Of a DNA stretch of 64,000 nucleotides, positions 13,701 to 27,380 are shown one piece after another (the stretch's first letter is position 1; each line of letters opens with the position of its first letter). The stretch spans positions 45,634,810 through 45,698,809 of the forward strand of contig CM055109.1 of assembly GCA_029204225.1 (NCBI GenBank), read 5' to 3'. The translations under genes and the position numbers were made by a program. This DNA comes from Diphasiastrum complanatum. Lineage: Eukaryota; Streptophyta; Lycopodiopsida; Lycopodiales; Lycopodiaceae. Below the pieces are notes generated by a model. It ran no database searches and had not been told where the DNA came from. It worked only from the letters and a program-made list of their open reading frames with translations.

Positions 13701-16700
13701 TAAGCATAGACAAGATCTCTCGAGAAGAGCCCAAGCAATACCAATTACAAGAGAAGGAATATGATAATATACCTGATCACCAAATGACAACCCTATACAT
13801 ACCATCTAGAGGCCCTTAGTGGAACTGTCTAGACATTAGGGCTAATTATGGTACTTCGGTCCCATAAGGACATGCCCTTAGTGGTAACTGGCCTAGTACC
13901 TAAAGGTTTGTTAATTAGGAGAAACAGTAATTAGGATTAGAGGAGGACAAGTCCATAACAAGAATTATATACAAAAACCATAAATTTCAGCATGGGCTCA
14001 AAATTAGGATTGATATCCAAGTATAACGCAAATTAAGAAGAGGCTTGTTGTTGTACTAACAATGAATTAGTATGATATCTTGTCTCTTAGTTTATACCAT
14101 AGTTGCACTGTGTTTCTGAAACGCGTTTTAGAATCGCGTTCAGAAACGCGTTTCGGAAATTTTTGAAAAAATTCCAAAAACGTTTTTTTTTAATTTTTTT
14201 TTGGGGTTTTTTTTTGGGCAATATGGGTATCAGATGAAAGCTCTAATTAAGAGCATAATTACTGTGTAATTTGCCGACTGTTTCGGGTGCAGGATGGTCC
14301 AGTTCAGGTGCATTAATCCATGTTGGGTTCTGTCAAGGATAAAAATTCAAAACTAACCTCTAGCATGTCTGGTACGATCACAGATGGTCCCAGTAAGTGT
14401 GTTTTCGCTCAGGGAGTGGAAGGCCAAGTCATGAAGGGGCCTTACCCCGGACCCTACCGTTGGGGGGCGTTGCCCCCCAAACCCCCCACTGGGGGACTAC
14501 CGCCCCCCGGACCCCCTATTTCTCAGAGGGCTACCGCCCCCCGAACCCCCTGAGCATTTATTGAAAACCAGAGCAAATAACAACCAAATAGCTATTGAAA
14601 ATAAGATCTGTTTGTGCCCCATCTACTGCACTTCTGAGAGGCAAAACGCTCGTTTGACCATTGATCCCCTAAAAAAATTTCAGCCATAAGCTATTTTTCC
14701 AAAAAAAAAAAATTTTTTTTTTGTTTTTTGCAATTCTGGGAGGAGAAATGCGGTTTCTGAAACGTCTCCTCCCAAAAACGCGATTATGTGCAACTATGGT
14801 TTATACTACAAGGGATTCGAATTGTGATGGTCATGCTTTACTCTTGTAGGCAATGCCAACTCTTCAACCCTAGGCTTTTAAGAGTGCTATTTGAATGGTG
14901 ATCATGGATAGGAAAGTCAGTAAGGCAGGATTCGAATGGTACCAATGGTTTTGTTGTTTGAGCTTAGCATCTACTACGAAAGAACCCTTTCTATACATAT
15001 CTCATGATCTTATCTCCAACTCACTAGGATCTCAACGATTTCCACATTTTCTATTTGTAATGATGTGACTTCAATTCTTGCATAATGCCTTTTGGAATAG
15101 AAACCTTGAATTAGATTAATTCAAAGAATCAAAACATTACAAGAGAGCTCATTGAGGTCCATAATCCAAGGGATGAAGTCTATGTTTTCATACATGTGAC
15201 CAAAGTATGAAGGCCCACCTATTTTTCAAGAAAATTTTGAACTTCCAATTCAAAGTCACTTTTGTATTTAATGCGACCAAATAGTACTACCCCTTCCCTA
15301 GTCAAGCTTGTTGGTGTGAGGCTGAATATAGAATAAGAGTTGTGTCTCAAGAAAAAGTTTTGGGAATATGCTCTACAAAAGTGGTTCTTTGAGTAGAAAG
15401 GACCATGAACGCATGACTTAGAAGTTTCAATCTATCAGCTTGGCCCTTTGGATGTTCGTGTTGAGCTCATTCATCTCATTTTTTTTTTATGGTGCTTTAG
15501 GATGTGTCTGAGAAACTCATTGCGATGAAGATATTAGGACTCGATTAGAGAAATAACTTATGATGCAAGTATGGCCTTTGCAAGTTTATGGCAACTTCCA
15601 TTCTACCACAAAAGTCCAACTCATTAGTGGACAAAGAGTTTCTAGGAATTAGAGTATCTTGAATATTAACATAGCACCCCACATGATCTGAACTAACCTA
15701 TCGAGCCATCACTACCAACATGAATGTAGTTTTGGTAGAAAAGACAATATTTGATTTTCTTGGCATCTCGAAGATTCAATTGGAAGTGGAAATTCTGCAA
15801 AAGGATCTTTTTCTTGTGTGATTTTTCTCAATGAAAGAACTAAAGGAATGCTATACTATGGAGTGTCTTTTTGAATATTATTGTGGCATTATGAATAACA
15901 ACTCTTTTCTTAAATGTCCTTGTCAATGTCTTCTACAAAAATGTCTCCTATAGTTAAGCTAGAATATGATAATAATATGCAACTTTCTGGCTCACCAAAA
16001 ATTCAACAACATAGACCTACAGTAAATAAATTCGCAATGTTTTTCAAGACTCTCGAAGGTATGGATGAGCATCTTGGACTAAGGTCGTCATGATCACAAG
16101 AATGTTTCACCTTTAGTTCCTTGAATAGCCTTTTTCTTTCTCTAGAAAAACCAAAAAACCTGATTGGCAAAATAACATGGATATGTTGATCTTGATTGTA
16201 GATATGTAGTCACATTAGTGACTCAAACCTAGAGATCAGTTGATGTAGGTGGAAGGTCATAAGAAAAAGCTAGCATCAATTTTTTTTTTATGGGGAGCTG
16301 TAAAGTGAATAGATAAGATGAGATAAGGACATTGTACTGTGAGTTGCAAAGTGAGTAAATAAGATGAGACAACGTTTTGTAGAGCATTGAAGAGGGCTCG
16401 GTCCCAAGATTCACACCATGATGAAAATATGTAGTGCTTGAGGATAGGATTACAATATTAATATGTAGGTTGGAAACATGCTCTTTGTATCTTGTAAGTG
16501 CAATAAGGCCATTAAATAAATAGGTGAACTCTGCTTATTATTCCTTCCCATTTAAGGATGAAACTCATAAATTTTTTGAGCTGATTTTGTGATTTCCAAT
16601 AACAGAAACAAAGCGATGTTTATGTTTGGTACAAAGTGAAAAACTCTAGGCAAGCAAAAATCTTTCGAATCAAGGTCAGCAAAACTTTCTAACTGCTTAA

Positions 16701-19700
16701 ACGTGAGACAATTTTTGTAATTTATATTTTTTTACTACCATGTTTTCTCAAGTAAACCACTTTTGATTGAATTGATTTGGAGCAGGGGGAGGTTGAAGGC
16801 ATCAACAGAGTGGACGGTAAAACAGAGATAATAGCTAATGAAGGAACCAACATTGTAAGATATGTAAATAGGAATTGTGCTATGTGCGTGCGACTTTATA
16901 TTCTTGAGTATGTTGACGATGATGCTGATGTGCATAACTTTGTATACATTATTTACATACACACACATGAATGTCATTAAGGAAAATTGATTTGAACTCC
17001 TTGCACATACACCAAAGCTTGTTACTCTCTTGCTTCAGGTCAAGTATATGTTGGATGAGTCACTTATTGAGTTCAATGCAGCAGTGGAGAATCAAAATTA
17101 TGCTCATGCAATTTCTATTCTTGAGCCTCTTGTGCTGAATTTTGAGATTGAAGGCATGTGGAGGGAGGTAAATCATTCTTTGTTTTATCAAATATTTTAG
17201 TAACCTCTCTTAGTGAACTTTTCTTTCCTTTCCATGTACTCTCATCCCCATGGAAAAACTAATCAAAGTGCAGAAATAAGCATTGCACGTAACATCAAAG
17301 ATGAGATATACACTCTATGTAATATCGTCACATCATTCATTCACACATGCGAAGACAAGAGAGGTCAAGATGGGATCCCCCTCCCTCCCCCCCTACCCCA
17401 CCCTTTTTGCTAATTCTTATGTTATGGAAGTATCCACCTACAAATTCCACAATGAAAAAACTTTCTAGATCTGAATTCTTGCTTTTTCTACAAATACAAA
17501 GAATGTCATTTCAAAATTCAAATTTGCAATAAATCGCACAAGTTCAAGCTTGAATTCCACAAATTCCTTTCAAGATTCTCACTTGAACTTATAATGAGAG
17601 AAATTGATAGAGCGAGAGAGAGAATGTGAGAGAGGCTATAGAGAGAGTGTGCCATAGGTAGAGAAGAAAGAAAGAAAGAAAGAAAGAAAGCTTTATTAAC
17701 GCCTTTCCATGCCAAAAGGCATATAAGACAAAAAAGTACATATCAAGTGTGTGGTGTAGGAGCATGTAAAATGTCTCTAAAAACAATAAGGAAAACATAT
17801 ATGAAGTGTAGCTACTAAGAACATCATCTAGTAGCTGTAAATGATGGCAGTGCCGGTAGATGTGTATATGCTCATCATAAAGTCATAAAACTCAATCAAT
17901 CAACTCCTGTTGCCACTGAAGAAAGATGTAATGGGGACTGTAGGTGGAGGTAATCTGTGTTGATGACGTACTTGGAGGTCGTCTGTGTAGTGTGTGTCTC
18001 CTCATATCAGTGATCCTACGCTCAACAAGAATCTAAGTGATACGTCGAGAGTCATCATCGATCTCACTATCATCTAAGTCTTGACCATGCCGTGATCTCC
18101 TGCAAAAAAAGGAGGTGATCTGGAGTTGTGTGTCAAGGTGACTAGACTGAGCTGGCTGATGCAGATCCTGTCGCAGAAGTTACATCTCTCTGATCATGCG
18201 TGCCACACAACGTGGATCTTTGTATGCTATGGTTGATCGTAGAGTGATGGGTGCATCTCGAAAAAGACAGTGATGTCTCCCTCTGATATCATAGTATGCT
18301 GGACATCTATAGAAAAAGTGCTCCTCATACTCTATCTCGGATAATGAGCACGTCGGACAAATCTGTTCCTCTCATGGGGTACTCTGAAAACGCCTAGTCA
18401 ATCATAAGCTAATGCAATAAGATTCTGAACTGACCCAATATGAACCCGATAATCCTGAATCCAAATAACGTGGTGGAACTGGGAACCCTATTGTATCCAA
18501 CTCCAAGAAATGAGTCCGATAGAAGTCAGGTTTGACCCCACGGTGGCCCTGCCACACTCGACTCAGATATGCTCTATATAACAACCGTCTGACGTAGTCA
18601 TGGGTACCCAATGGGAGGTCCGTGATAGAAATGCCAAGTATGTCAAGTAAATGGGAGGCCTGAGAGAACCATGATAACTGGAACCCCCAATGAGGGGAGG
18701 CGGAGCATGAGGAATGAACACGCGCCAAAAGGCACCTGTGGAAGAACTATATAGGGCATCAATAAGGCATCTCCCTTCACATTCACGCTTTTTGCGGCGA
18801 AGTGTATGATGGAGATTTCTACAAGTAGTACGAAGAGACGTGCATGGGCAACATAGAGGTACAAGGAGTGACACTCATCATCAAACCAAGGAGGTCTAAT
18901 GGGACGAGGGGAGCTAGAAGGACGTCGATAAGGTTTGAAGGGAAGGACAATGAAGCAGCCCTAATATTATGCCATATAATGCCCTAAAACATGAACTACA
19001 CTATTTTGCCAGGTTTCTACATATTTTACGAGCAAATCACATAACACACTAGAGGATCTATCTACCTTTGTTCCTAATGTATCTGAAAAAGTGGTTGACA
19101 TTCGTTGTCACTAATTGAGAAACCATTTGGTTTTTGAATTTCTTGTACTTTGGAATGGCAAGTCAGATGATGAGGACACTTGGGAGAGAGAAGACTATTT
19201 AAGACTGAACTTCCCTGGTTTGCTCCCATTAGAAGGAGACTCTTAAAGGGGAGGGAATATTACGTACCCATAAGGACACGCAACAGGAAACTTGAGGTGA
19301 CGGTCTCAGTTATGCGACGGAGCGCTAATCTGGAGCTAGAGGTCTTTTGGGTGCCACGTGTCAATGTCTTATTGGTGCGTGGTAACCCTTTGTTATGAAC
19401 CCACATCTGTTTGCACAACTGCCGCGTGTTGATGGTCATGCGTGACTCCTATGGTCGGAGGTACTATGTATATAGAGGTGGATCTCCATGAGCTTTTCAT
19501 TCATTCTCTCTTGGAGAATGAAGAGCTCTTCCATTGGTGGTCAGGTCAAGACGATTATCTAGGCCTCATGATGTAGGTAGGCGAGAGTCGAGGGTAAGGC
19601 ATGGTGGTATGGGACATCATGGCTTCCAAGCTTGCTTGATGGTGGTCTATAGCTCCAGTGCACGGGGGTGAGGTGGCAGTACCTCTATGGTTGGGCGGTA

Positions 19701-22700
19701 ACGTCGTTCGTCACCTGTTTGTGCTTTAGCAATGACCGGATCAACGATGGGGATTCTACACCAAGTGTGCTTCAGGTGTGCTCCAGATTGCGCTTCGGGT
19801 GTTATTTTGGAGTCTTTCATTGAATTTTATCATTGGAAACTTACACTAGCTAGCAACGATGGTCATGGAATTGGATTTGAAGTAGCTCGTTGGCCTGTGC
19901 TATCCAATGACTACAAAGGTAAAAACTTGGCAGCAGTAGCTCGCTACCCTCCTATTGAGAGAGAGAGAGAGAGAGAGAAGAAAGAAAGAAAGAAAGCTTT
20001 ATTAACGTCTTTTGGGCACCCGTGGGTGCATAAGACAGAAAAGAAAATATGTACAAGCAACACTGGGAGCATCATCCATAGGAGGAGGTAGCCGTAAAAT
20101 GCTATAAACTAGCTTGAGTCCGAAAGAAGCTAGTGAGAAGCAGTTGCTGGGAGTCTAACCCCAGGTGATCTGGTACAGGCAGATGAGACCGATGAAGAGT
20201 ATGCATCTCACGAACAAGAAGTCCCAAGCAACGAACATCCGGATAGGAGACAAAACTGTGAAGTGTATGCGGGCCATGGTGAAAGAGACAATAATATCTC
20301 CCCTATATCTCATAATACAACAGACATCTGAGGAGGAAAGGGGCTCCATCTTCCACCTCCATGCAACGAGCACAAGCGACATAGACGACGCTCCCGGGGG
20401 ATATCCCATGCATGACCGGCCTCAATAGCAAGCTGATGAGAGGAAATGTGCAACTGCCCAAGACGATAGCGCAGGCCGTGTGATAGGGGTTGTGAGAGAT
20501 AGATTGGCAACAATGGCAAACCAAAAGGATCCAGAGAGAGGAAGTGTGTCTGGTAATAGCTCAGTCGAATGCGGGAAGGTGGGAGGGAGCTCCAAGTCTG
20601 TTGCATATATCGACAGAATAAATAGCCTCGGATATATGAATGTGTACCACGAGGAAGATCCATGATAGAGATGCCCAGATGTCGTAAGAGATCAGACGCC
20701 TGCTGGTACCAGGATAGCTTGGCATGGGAATTAGCTAGGACACATGAAGAAGTAACCGCAGCAACTATGTATCTATCCGGGTGAGATGCACGAATCTCCT
20801 GAATCCGCTGAAGAAAAAGAATAAGGCGGAAAAAGCTCTCAAGGATGATCAGAGGAGTAGCAAACTCAGCACATAGGATATCATGAGGGGTGGTAGTCTT
20901 GGCACATATCATGCGACCCAACATAGTGGCCTGAATGCGGGAAATGCCTGCCCAATCCCGGAGAGAAAGTCCTGGCAACCAGATCTCGGAACAACTAGCA
21001 TCTAGTAGCGGGATCAAAAATATGATTCATTGTACAACCACTCTCGAACTGGACCAATGCTGAAAGACCGGAGGAAATGTGCTCAAATGTAGCCTGGCGG
21101 AAACCTAGAAGGGGCGCAGTAAACAGGACTCCCAAGTAAGTATAAGAGGCAACAATGTCAACTTCCTGGCCGTCATAAAAGAATTGATAATTGTGAAGGC
21201 TTTCTCGATTGGTGTTGAAAATCATGATCTTTGTCTTTTTTTAGTTAACAGAGAGACCCCAAGCAACACAAAACCGATGTAAGACCTGTAAGTGACATTG
21301 CAACCCTTCTGGTGAGGGAGAAATCAGAACAATGTCATCAGCATAAGAATGGGGATGAGCAAATGAGCCAGCGGGCAACCATCTCCACCTTCTTCACGAA
21401 TGAGGCGCTCAAGATCGTCAATATAAGTGCAAACAGCGGAGGGGATAGTGGACAATCTTGCTTGACGCCACAGTGCTACGGATGGGAGAAGACAAATCAG
21501 TACCCAGCCGAATACGTGCTAGAACTTTCTCATACAGAGCAACCACTATCGCGAGAATAGAGTCGGAAAAGCCTAGCTGACGTAGTCTGGTGATCAAAAG
21601 ATGACGGGGAATAGTATCAAAGGCCTTAGAGAGTTCAACAAAACAAGCAAATACCTTCTTGCCCATATGCTTTGCCTCCTCAATGATAGTACATAGGGTG
21701 CGGACATGATCAAGATTGCTATAACCCCGGCGGAAGCCAGCTTGGCCAGTCACATACAATAGTCGAGAATCAGCCTCTGCGTAACGAAGTTTTGAAGAAT
21801 AGTGGCATACAACTTGGCCATGGTATGACCAATCATAATAGTGCGATAGTTGTGGACATTCTGGCATCGCCTGCTTTAAGAATGGGGTGAAGGAGATTGG
21901 TGGCCCAAGGTATGGGAAAACCATCAACGACAGAGCGGTTGAAACAGTGGGCCAGGAAAGGGGAGGCGAGTTTGGCAACTGGTTTGAGGAGCTCGGCTGA
22001 AAGGAGTTCAATGTCAGACGTACGATTGTTCTTGAGTTTGATGGTGGCTTCAACCATGTCAAGAGAAAAGAGGTCACAGTGGGTAGGACGACAAGAAAGG
22101 GAGATGGAAGGGTGAACAACTATATATAGGTTGGTTGCATAGTCGACTTCGGATTGAAGAGGGATGGTTGCAATGGATAGGGGCTTATGAAGAAAGATCT
22201 TCCAAAAAGTAGCCGAGGAAGCAGAGTGGAGGGAGCAAAGGAGGTAGGAGGAACGGGAAGAAAAGTAGGCCACTTTCTTTTTGCGGAGAAGGGAACGAAG
22301 TTGCTTTTCTGCGGAAGAAGAAAGTGTAGAATTGGAGAATTTGAGGAACTCGACATATTTCTGGAAGAAAGAACAGTCGTTGTCATACCATTTATTATGG
22401 GTACGACAATGAGAAGAGAAGCGGCGAGGGGGCACAATGGCATGAGTGGCGGTAGTCAGGGCGTGTGTTAAAAAGGAGGCTTGGGTCGTGACATCAGAGG
22501 AGGAAGGAAAGTGGTCCAGAAGACGGGAGACGTGGGCAACATGGGCCTAGGATTGATGAGGAGGTATACGATAGTGGGTGGGTCGAACAAAGAGGGAAGG
22601 TGGAGGAGAAGGTGGACTTAGCGCTGGGGAGAAGGAGGTAGAGTAGAGAGTGATCAGTGAGGACCAGGGTAGAGATGGTGAAGGATGCCAGGTGGGGCAA

Positions 22701-25700
22701 TAAAGCAGGAGATACAATGAAATAGTCCACTACGCTGTGACCGCCACCAAATGGGTGGCAAGTATATGCAGAGGAGGATGGTCATTGAAGAAGACCGTTA
22801 AGTATTATGAGACCGTGTGCTTGAGCCAACCTTAGAAGCTGTTCCCCAAAAAGCGTAACCGTCGCTGATGAGTCCTGAGAATAACGGGCATAAGAGGTAT
22901 CCAACAGATGAAGAGAGAGTGTGTCAGCATAGAACTCAGTCTAGCAAGCGGCTGTGCGTGCGTTAAAGTCCCCTGCAAGCAATATGTAACCCTGTAGAGA
23001 GAGTCTAGCAACGCCGTCAGAAAGGGCCTGAAAAGTATCACCTCCCAAATCCATAAACATTGAAGTGTGGGGAGCAAAGTAGCACACTGCAACAAACAAG
23101 TCCTGTAGGGGAAGCTTACTCATGGATGCCTTAGTATCCTCAACAACACATGAGATATTAGGGATGATGTCCCTCTGCAAAGCACTAAGCGCAGCAAGAA
23201 GAGAAGATTTCAGTCCATTGAGCATCAATCGTGGCAGCCTTAGTAAGCAAATCCGCACGAAGTTCATTGAGTTGTGAAAGAAAAGCAGCAAATTGCTTAG
23301 AAATGTACTCATTCAGTGAGGAGATGTTCTCGGGAGTGGTGTGCCGCGTGTAGGTGTGGCATGTGTCTCCCATAGCAGTTGAGGACGAAGCGACGACCTG
23401 TGGCAGTCGAGCACTGACAGAATCAATAGGCATGGTGGACGCAATTTCCAAAGTACGAAGACGTTTGCGAGAGCCTGTAGACATAAACTTCTTAGCACGC
23501 TTTGTGCGCAAGACAAAGCCTGGAGGCAGGCGAAACGAAGCCGTAGGATGATTTGCAGGAGATAGATGAGAGAGGAAGCAAAACCCTAATCAAGCAGTTT
23601 TACGAAAATGAGCGTAACTTTCTCATACGAAGTTTGATTGACCTGAAATTTGATTCAAATCGAAGGTAAGACAGAGCACTACGCAGTTGTCAGACTGTAC
23701 TGGCAGTACGGTACGGATACATACGGACCGTACGGATTTTACAGACTGCAAAAATTTTGATATCAAGAAAAATCAAATTTTCAAAACTCAAACTGTTGAG
23801 GATCTATTGCAAAAGGATAGCTGCAATGAAATCTTGAGAAACAAGCTTAGAGTAGCTAAAACTAATGCAAGAAAGTGTTATGCACAAAAAAGGTAGATCT
23901 AGCCACAAAGAAAGCCAGAAAGAAGTGAGAGTTGCATGGAGATGGAAGCAGTGAGGAGATGATGGCTGCGTGGAGATGGAGATGGTGATGGAGATGGAAG
24001 CGTGGAGGTGGAGAGAGAGAGCGAGAGAGAGAGAGATTTTATTAATGTCTTTTGCATGCCAATAGGCATATAAGACATAAAAAAGTACACGTCAAATGTG
24101 TGGTACAGTGGGAGCATATGAAACGTCTCCGCAACAGAAAAGAAATGAAATGGCAATGTACTATACTATGAACATAAAGTAGGTCTAAAAAGTCTAATGC
24201 TACCAATAAGATAATGGTATAACTCCGTGTCATCAAGTACTGCTGCTATGAAAGATGTAATGGGGATAACGCCAAGCCCTTCACTATGGTGGTCTAATGT
24301 GGTTTCAAGAAATCATTTTGCGTCTTCAACGACATTTTGGGTATCAACAATGCCATGTACCCGAATATTGAGGGCTTTGCTGCCCCGAAGTCTTTCTTCC
24401 GAGAGAGTAGCTAAAATGACCGAGGAAATAGTGCAGTAGGTTTAGTACCGTTCTTGAGCACCGCTGCCCACGACATGGTTTCCTCTTTATGTTGCTCTAT
24501 CATGTCTTCCAATCTTGAAACAGTTAGAGGATTCCGGAGTAGCAAGAATAGGTTGGGCCCTAAGATCGTGAGTCAATGCATCCATTTCCTTCTTCCATTT
24601 GTCGTCCAAAAAGAATTACCATGAGATTCCTTAAAGAAGTTCAAAAAGCAACTTTATGCAAATCTTATGGAACTACTTTCAGGTCCTGTCCTAAGTCTAG
24701 CTAGTGGTTACTTCAGCGCTCTCATTACCTCTCATTGTATCAATTGTGTGATTCTCTAATGCAAGTTTGTTCTCTCCCCATCTTCTCTCTCATGGATTGA
24801 ATATATGTTGCATGCTCTAATCTTCAACACTCTTTTGATGCAAGAATGATGAGTATCATCAAGATGTTTTGGCTAGAACAGTTTACTGGACAAACCTCAT
24901 ATGAGCCACAAAGTGAAAAAAGAATTGAGATTCAAGACTATGAGACTTTATATAAGTGGTTTTTTCAGTCCAATATAAGCATAGTACATGTCCTTAGACT
25001 ATGCAACATCAACGTTTCCTTTCACGTTGCTTTCACTTGGATGTGCATGCATTGTACCAGACACTATCATAAGTTCATCAAAGATGAATATGCGTAGATT
25101 ATCCACTCAACACAATAATCCCTCTTTATTAGGAAATGAGAGTAGCAGTTGTAAGAGGCATGGTTAGTCATTATGTTTTCCTCTAAAAGTCTGGTAGGCT
25201 TGATTCTACTCTTGATTTTCTTTTATCGTAATTTGAAAAATGTGATAGTACAATTATGTGTGCCCAAGCGTTACTTGGATTCTAAATTATGAGGAAATGT
25301 GCAGCTGGGAAAGATTGCTCTTGAAAAATCTGATTTAATATCTGCGGAGCGATGCTATGCAGCTATTGGAGATGCAGCCTATGCTTGTTATCTCCACAAG
25401 GTAGTGAATTTTGAAAGTTTAATGTCATGCATAGTATTGAGTGATAAACTTCAATGAAAGAAATCCAAGAGATCCCTGGCGTACATTTGCTATTCTTTTG
25501 TCTATGTCTTGGTTATGAGCACTCTATAGACAAACAATAAGAACAACAAAAGAGAAATACCTAAGTTCTCAAGAAAAAAGCTAAAAAAATATCAGTGTTT
25601 CTTAACTCTTTTTTTTTATAAAAAAGCTAATCTTGTTGAGATTTTTAGAAAAGAGGGCATCCATTTATTGCAAAAAAATGTAAAATGCAAGTAAGTTCAC

Positions 25701-27288
25701 CTGAAATGATACAAGCTTGCTATATGCTTAGTTTCTCAATATTGGTTTTCCTATTTTTTGAGCACTTCTGGGGCCCAAAGTGTTTAGGTCTAGTGGTGGT
25801 TTCACACTTGACTCTTGGCAAGTCCCTTAGCCAAAATGGAGTCTTACCATTTGTTTATTGAGATTAAACGGCCTCCCCACTTTCATACTTACTTTGAGTT
25901 GGCACCATGTGGCACATGAGGTGGCAGGGGCCCCTTGCCTTGCAGGGGCAACTCCAGCCCATTATTGGTTCCTTGGGACATTACCCGGCACGTTGTGTTG
26001 CCAGCACTCCTTAGCACCCCGGCATGAAAGAGGGTGGTCTATCATCTCACTTGGCAATGGGAGGCAATAGAAAGTGCTAGGCAAACACAGTTGCTGCTAG
26101 TTTGAAACCACCCTAAGACTTGAAAGTAAGTGCATACACAAATCGATGGGTGAGTACCTAGAGCCACTGAGGTCTGTCTTGTTGCTGAAAAGATGGAGCC
26201 CCTACCATGGTGGAGCATTATGTGTCTAGCATTCCTACCTACCATGCCTCTTGTCGATTGCCTACTTACAGTCATGGGACTACATTGACTCACGGGATTG
26301 GTTTAAGGTGCTTGATTCAGCAGATGTGAAAGCAAAAGCACTGCCACCCTTGCTTGGAGCTAGTGTAGCTTGTGTTTTTCCTACATTTGCCTCATACTAC
26401 ACTTTGAGCTTACGTGGGCGGTATATTTGCCCGTTGTGGAACATGTTCTGGAATGCGTTTTGTTCCAGAACGTGACCAAAAAAATTTTTTAAAAAATTAC
26501 ATACTTAATTAACAAAGGAAAAACACTACTTAGACTGTAAAAAGATCATAATAGTGCAAAATAATAGTTCAAAATAATAGTGCAAAAGAAACTAAAGGCT
26601 AAAAGTCTGCTTACTTCCACCTGGACCTGAAAGGAAGCTATCCTTCTCTAAAAACAGCTGGACAAAGGACTAGGATAGCAACATATCATTAATTTCCAGA
26701 AAATAATTAAACAAACCTCCATCTTTCAAATGTATTGAGGAATGTTCAATGCTCAAAACACAACACTTGAGGAAGTAAATGATCGATTGAAAGCAGATTC
26801 GAAGGAGGAGGTTATACTTCATCATTATTTAGTAGCTACTATGGATTGTCTTTATTTCTGTCCTTCTCTATTTTTTGACAGTATTTTTGGACACGCGGTT
26901 ATGTTAAATGTGATAGGCCTAGAAACACCATTTACATGGCTAATTTTGGCCCTAATTTTTGAATTTCACCTTCCCTCCAATTCTATTTGAAGGGAAGTAA
27001 GTTTTGTCCATTATAAATAGCCACTAAGGCTGGTCATTTAGTAGCTTTGATCATTTTGAGTCTTGGGCTTCTTGTAGGGGAGTTGTACTTTTTTGGAGAT
27101 CTGCCTGAGCTATCGGCGGCCATTGATATTCATACAGTTTCTTAGTTGGCGAATGCTTTGGGAATGCTTTTTGCTGTCTTTTATGCATCATTGATATCAA
27201 AATCTGTGAATTTGTTCATACCATCGTATCAGAGCACTTTCCTGTCAACTAAATTTTTTTTTTTTTCAGGATCTATGACGACGAAAGC

Positions 27289-27380
<92 letters not shown>

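Larger units (their letters stand above)
14097..14799. mobile_element. 703 bp TIR DNA transposon (MITE-like) with TTTATA duplication
   Basis: The ends are a perfect 12-base inverted repeat, CCATAGTTGCAC at the left and GTGCAACTATGG at the right. They are flanked directly by TTTATA at 14091-14096 and again at 14800-14805, a probable 6-base target duplication. The subterminal zones contain CGCG-rich blocks (GTTTCTGAAACGCG, CCCAAAAACGCG) and poly(T)/poly(A) runs. The longest ORF (77 codons, 14320-14553) covers the GC-rich array and has no transposase character, so this is a non-autonomous element. The superfamily is not clear from the TIR. Confidence 0.75.
8781..16605 (+). other. IFT172 intron of 7.8 kb with repeats and a TIR element
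   Basis: The intron starts GTACTC and ends AACAG. Listed separately inside it are an unassigned 147-codon ORF, two local duplications, a dispersed repeat copy and a 703 bp TIR transposon. Stretches 8781-10000, 10445-11127, 11626-12800 and 14806-16605 have no feature I can name. Confidence 0.75.
17168..25304 (+). other. IFT172 intron of 8.1 kb with LINE and gypsy insertions
   Basis: The intron runs from GTAAAT to GTGCAG. Three LINE copies on the - strand and one gypsy 3' fragment on the + strand are listed separately. The stretches 17168-17600 and 24620-25304 show nothing I can name. Confidence 0.8.

Noticed and set aside
11128-14550. CRISPR-like array in the repeated segments
   Set aside because: Copies are few, imperfect and without regular unique spacers; this is plant nuclear DNA.
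18402-20091. Possible host genes between the LINE copies
   Set aside because: All longer frames are LINE C-terminal sequence, a gypsy chromodomain tail or LTR; the + strand 119-codon frame crosses LINE tail repeats.
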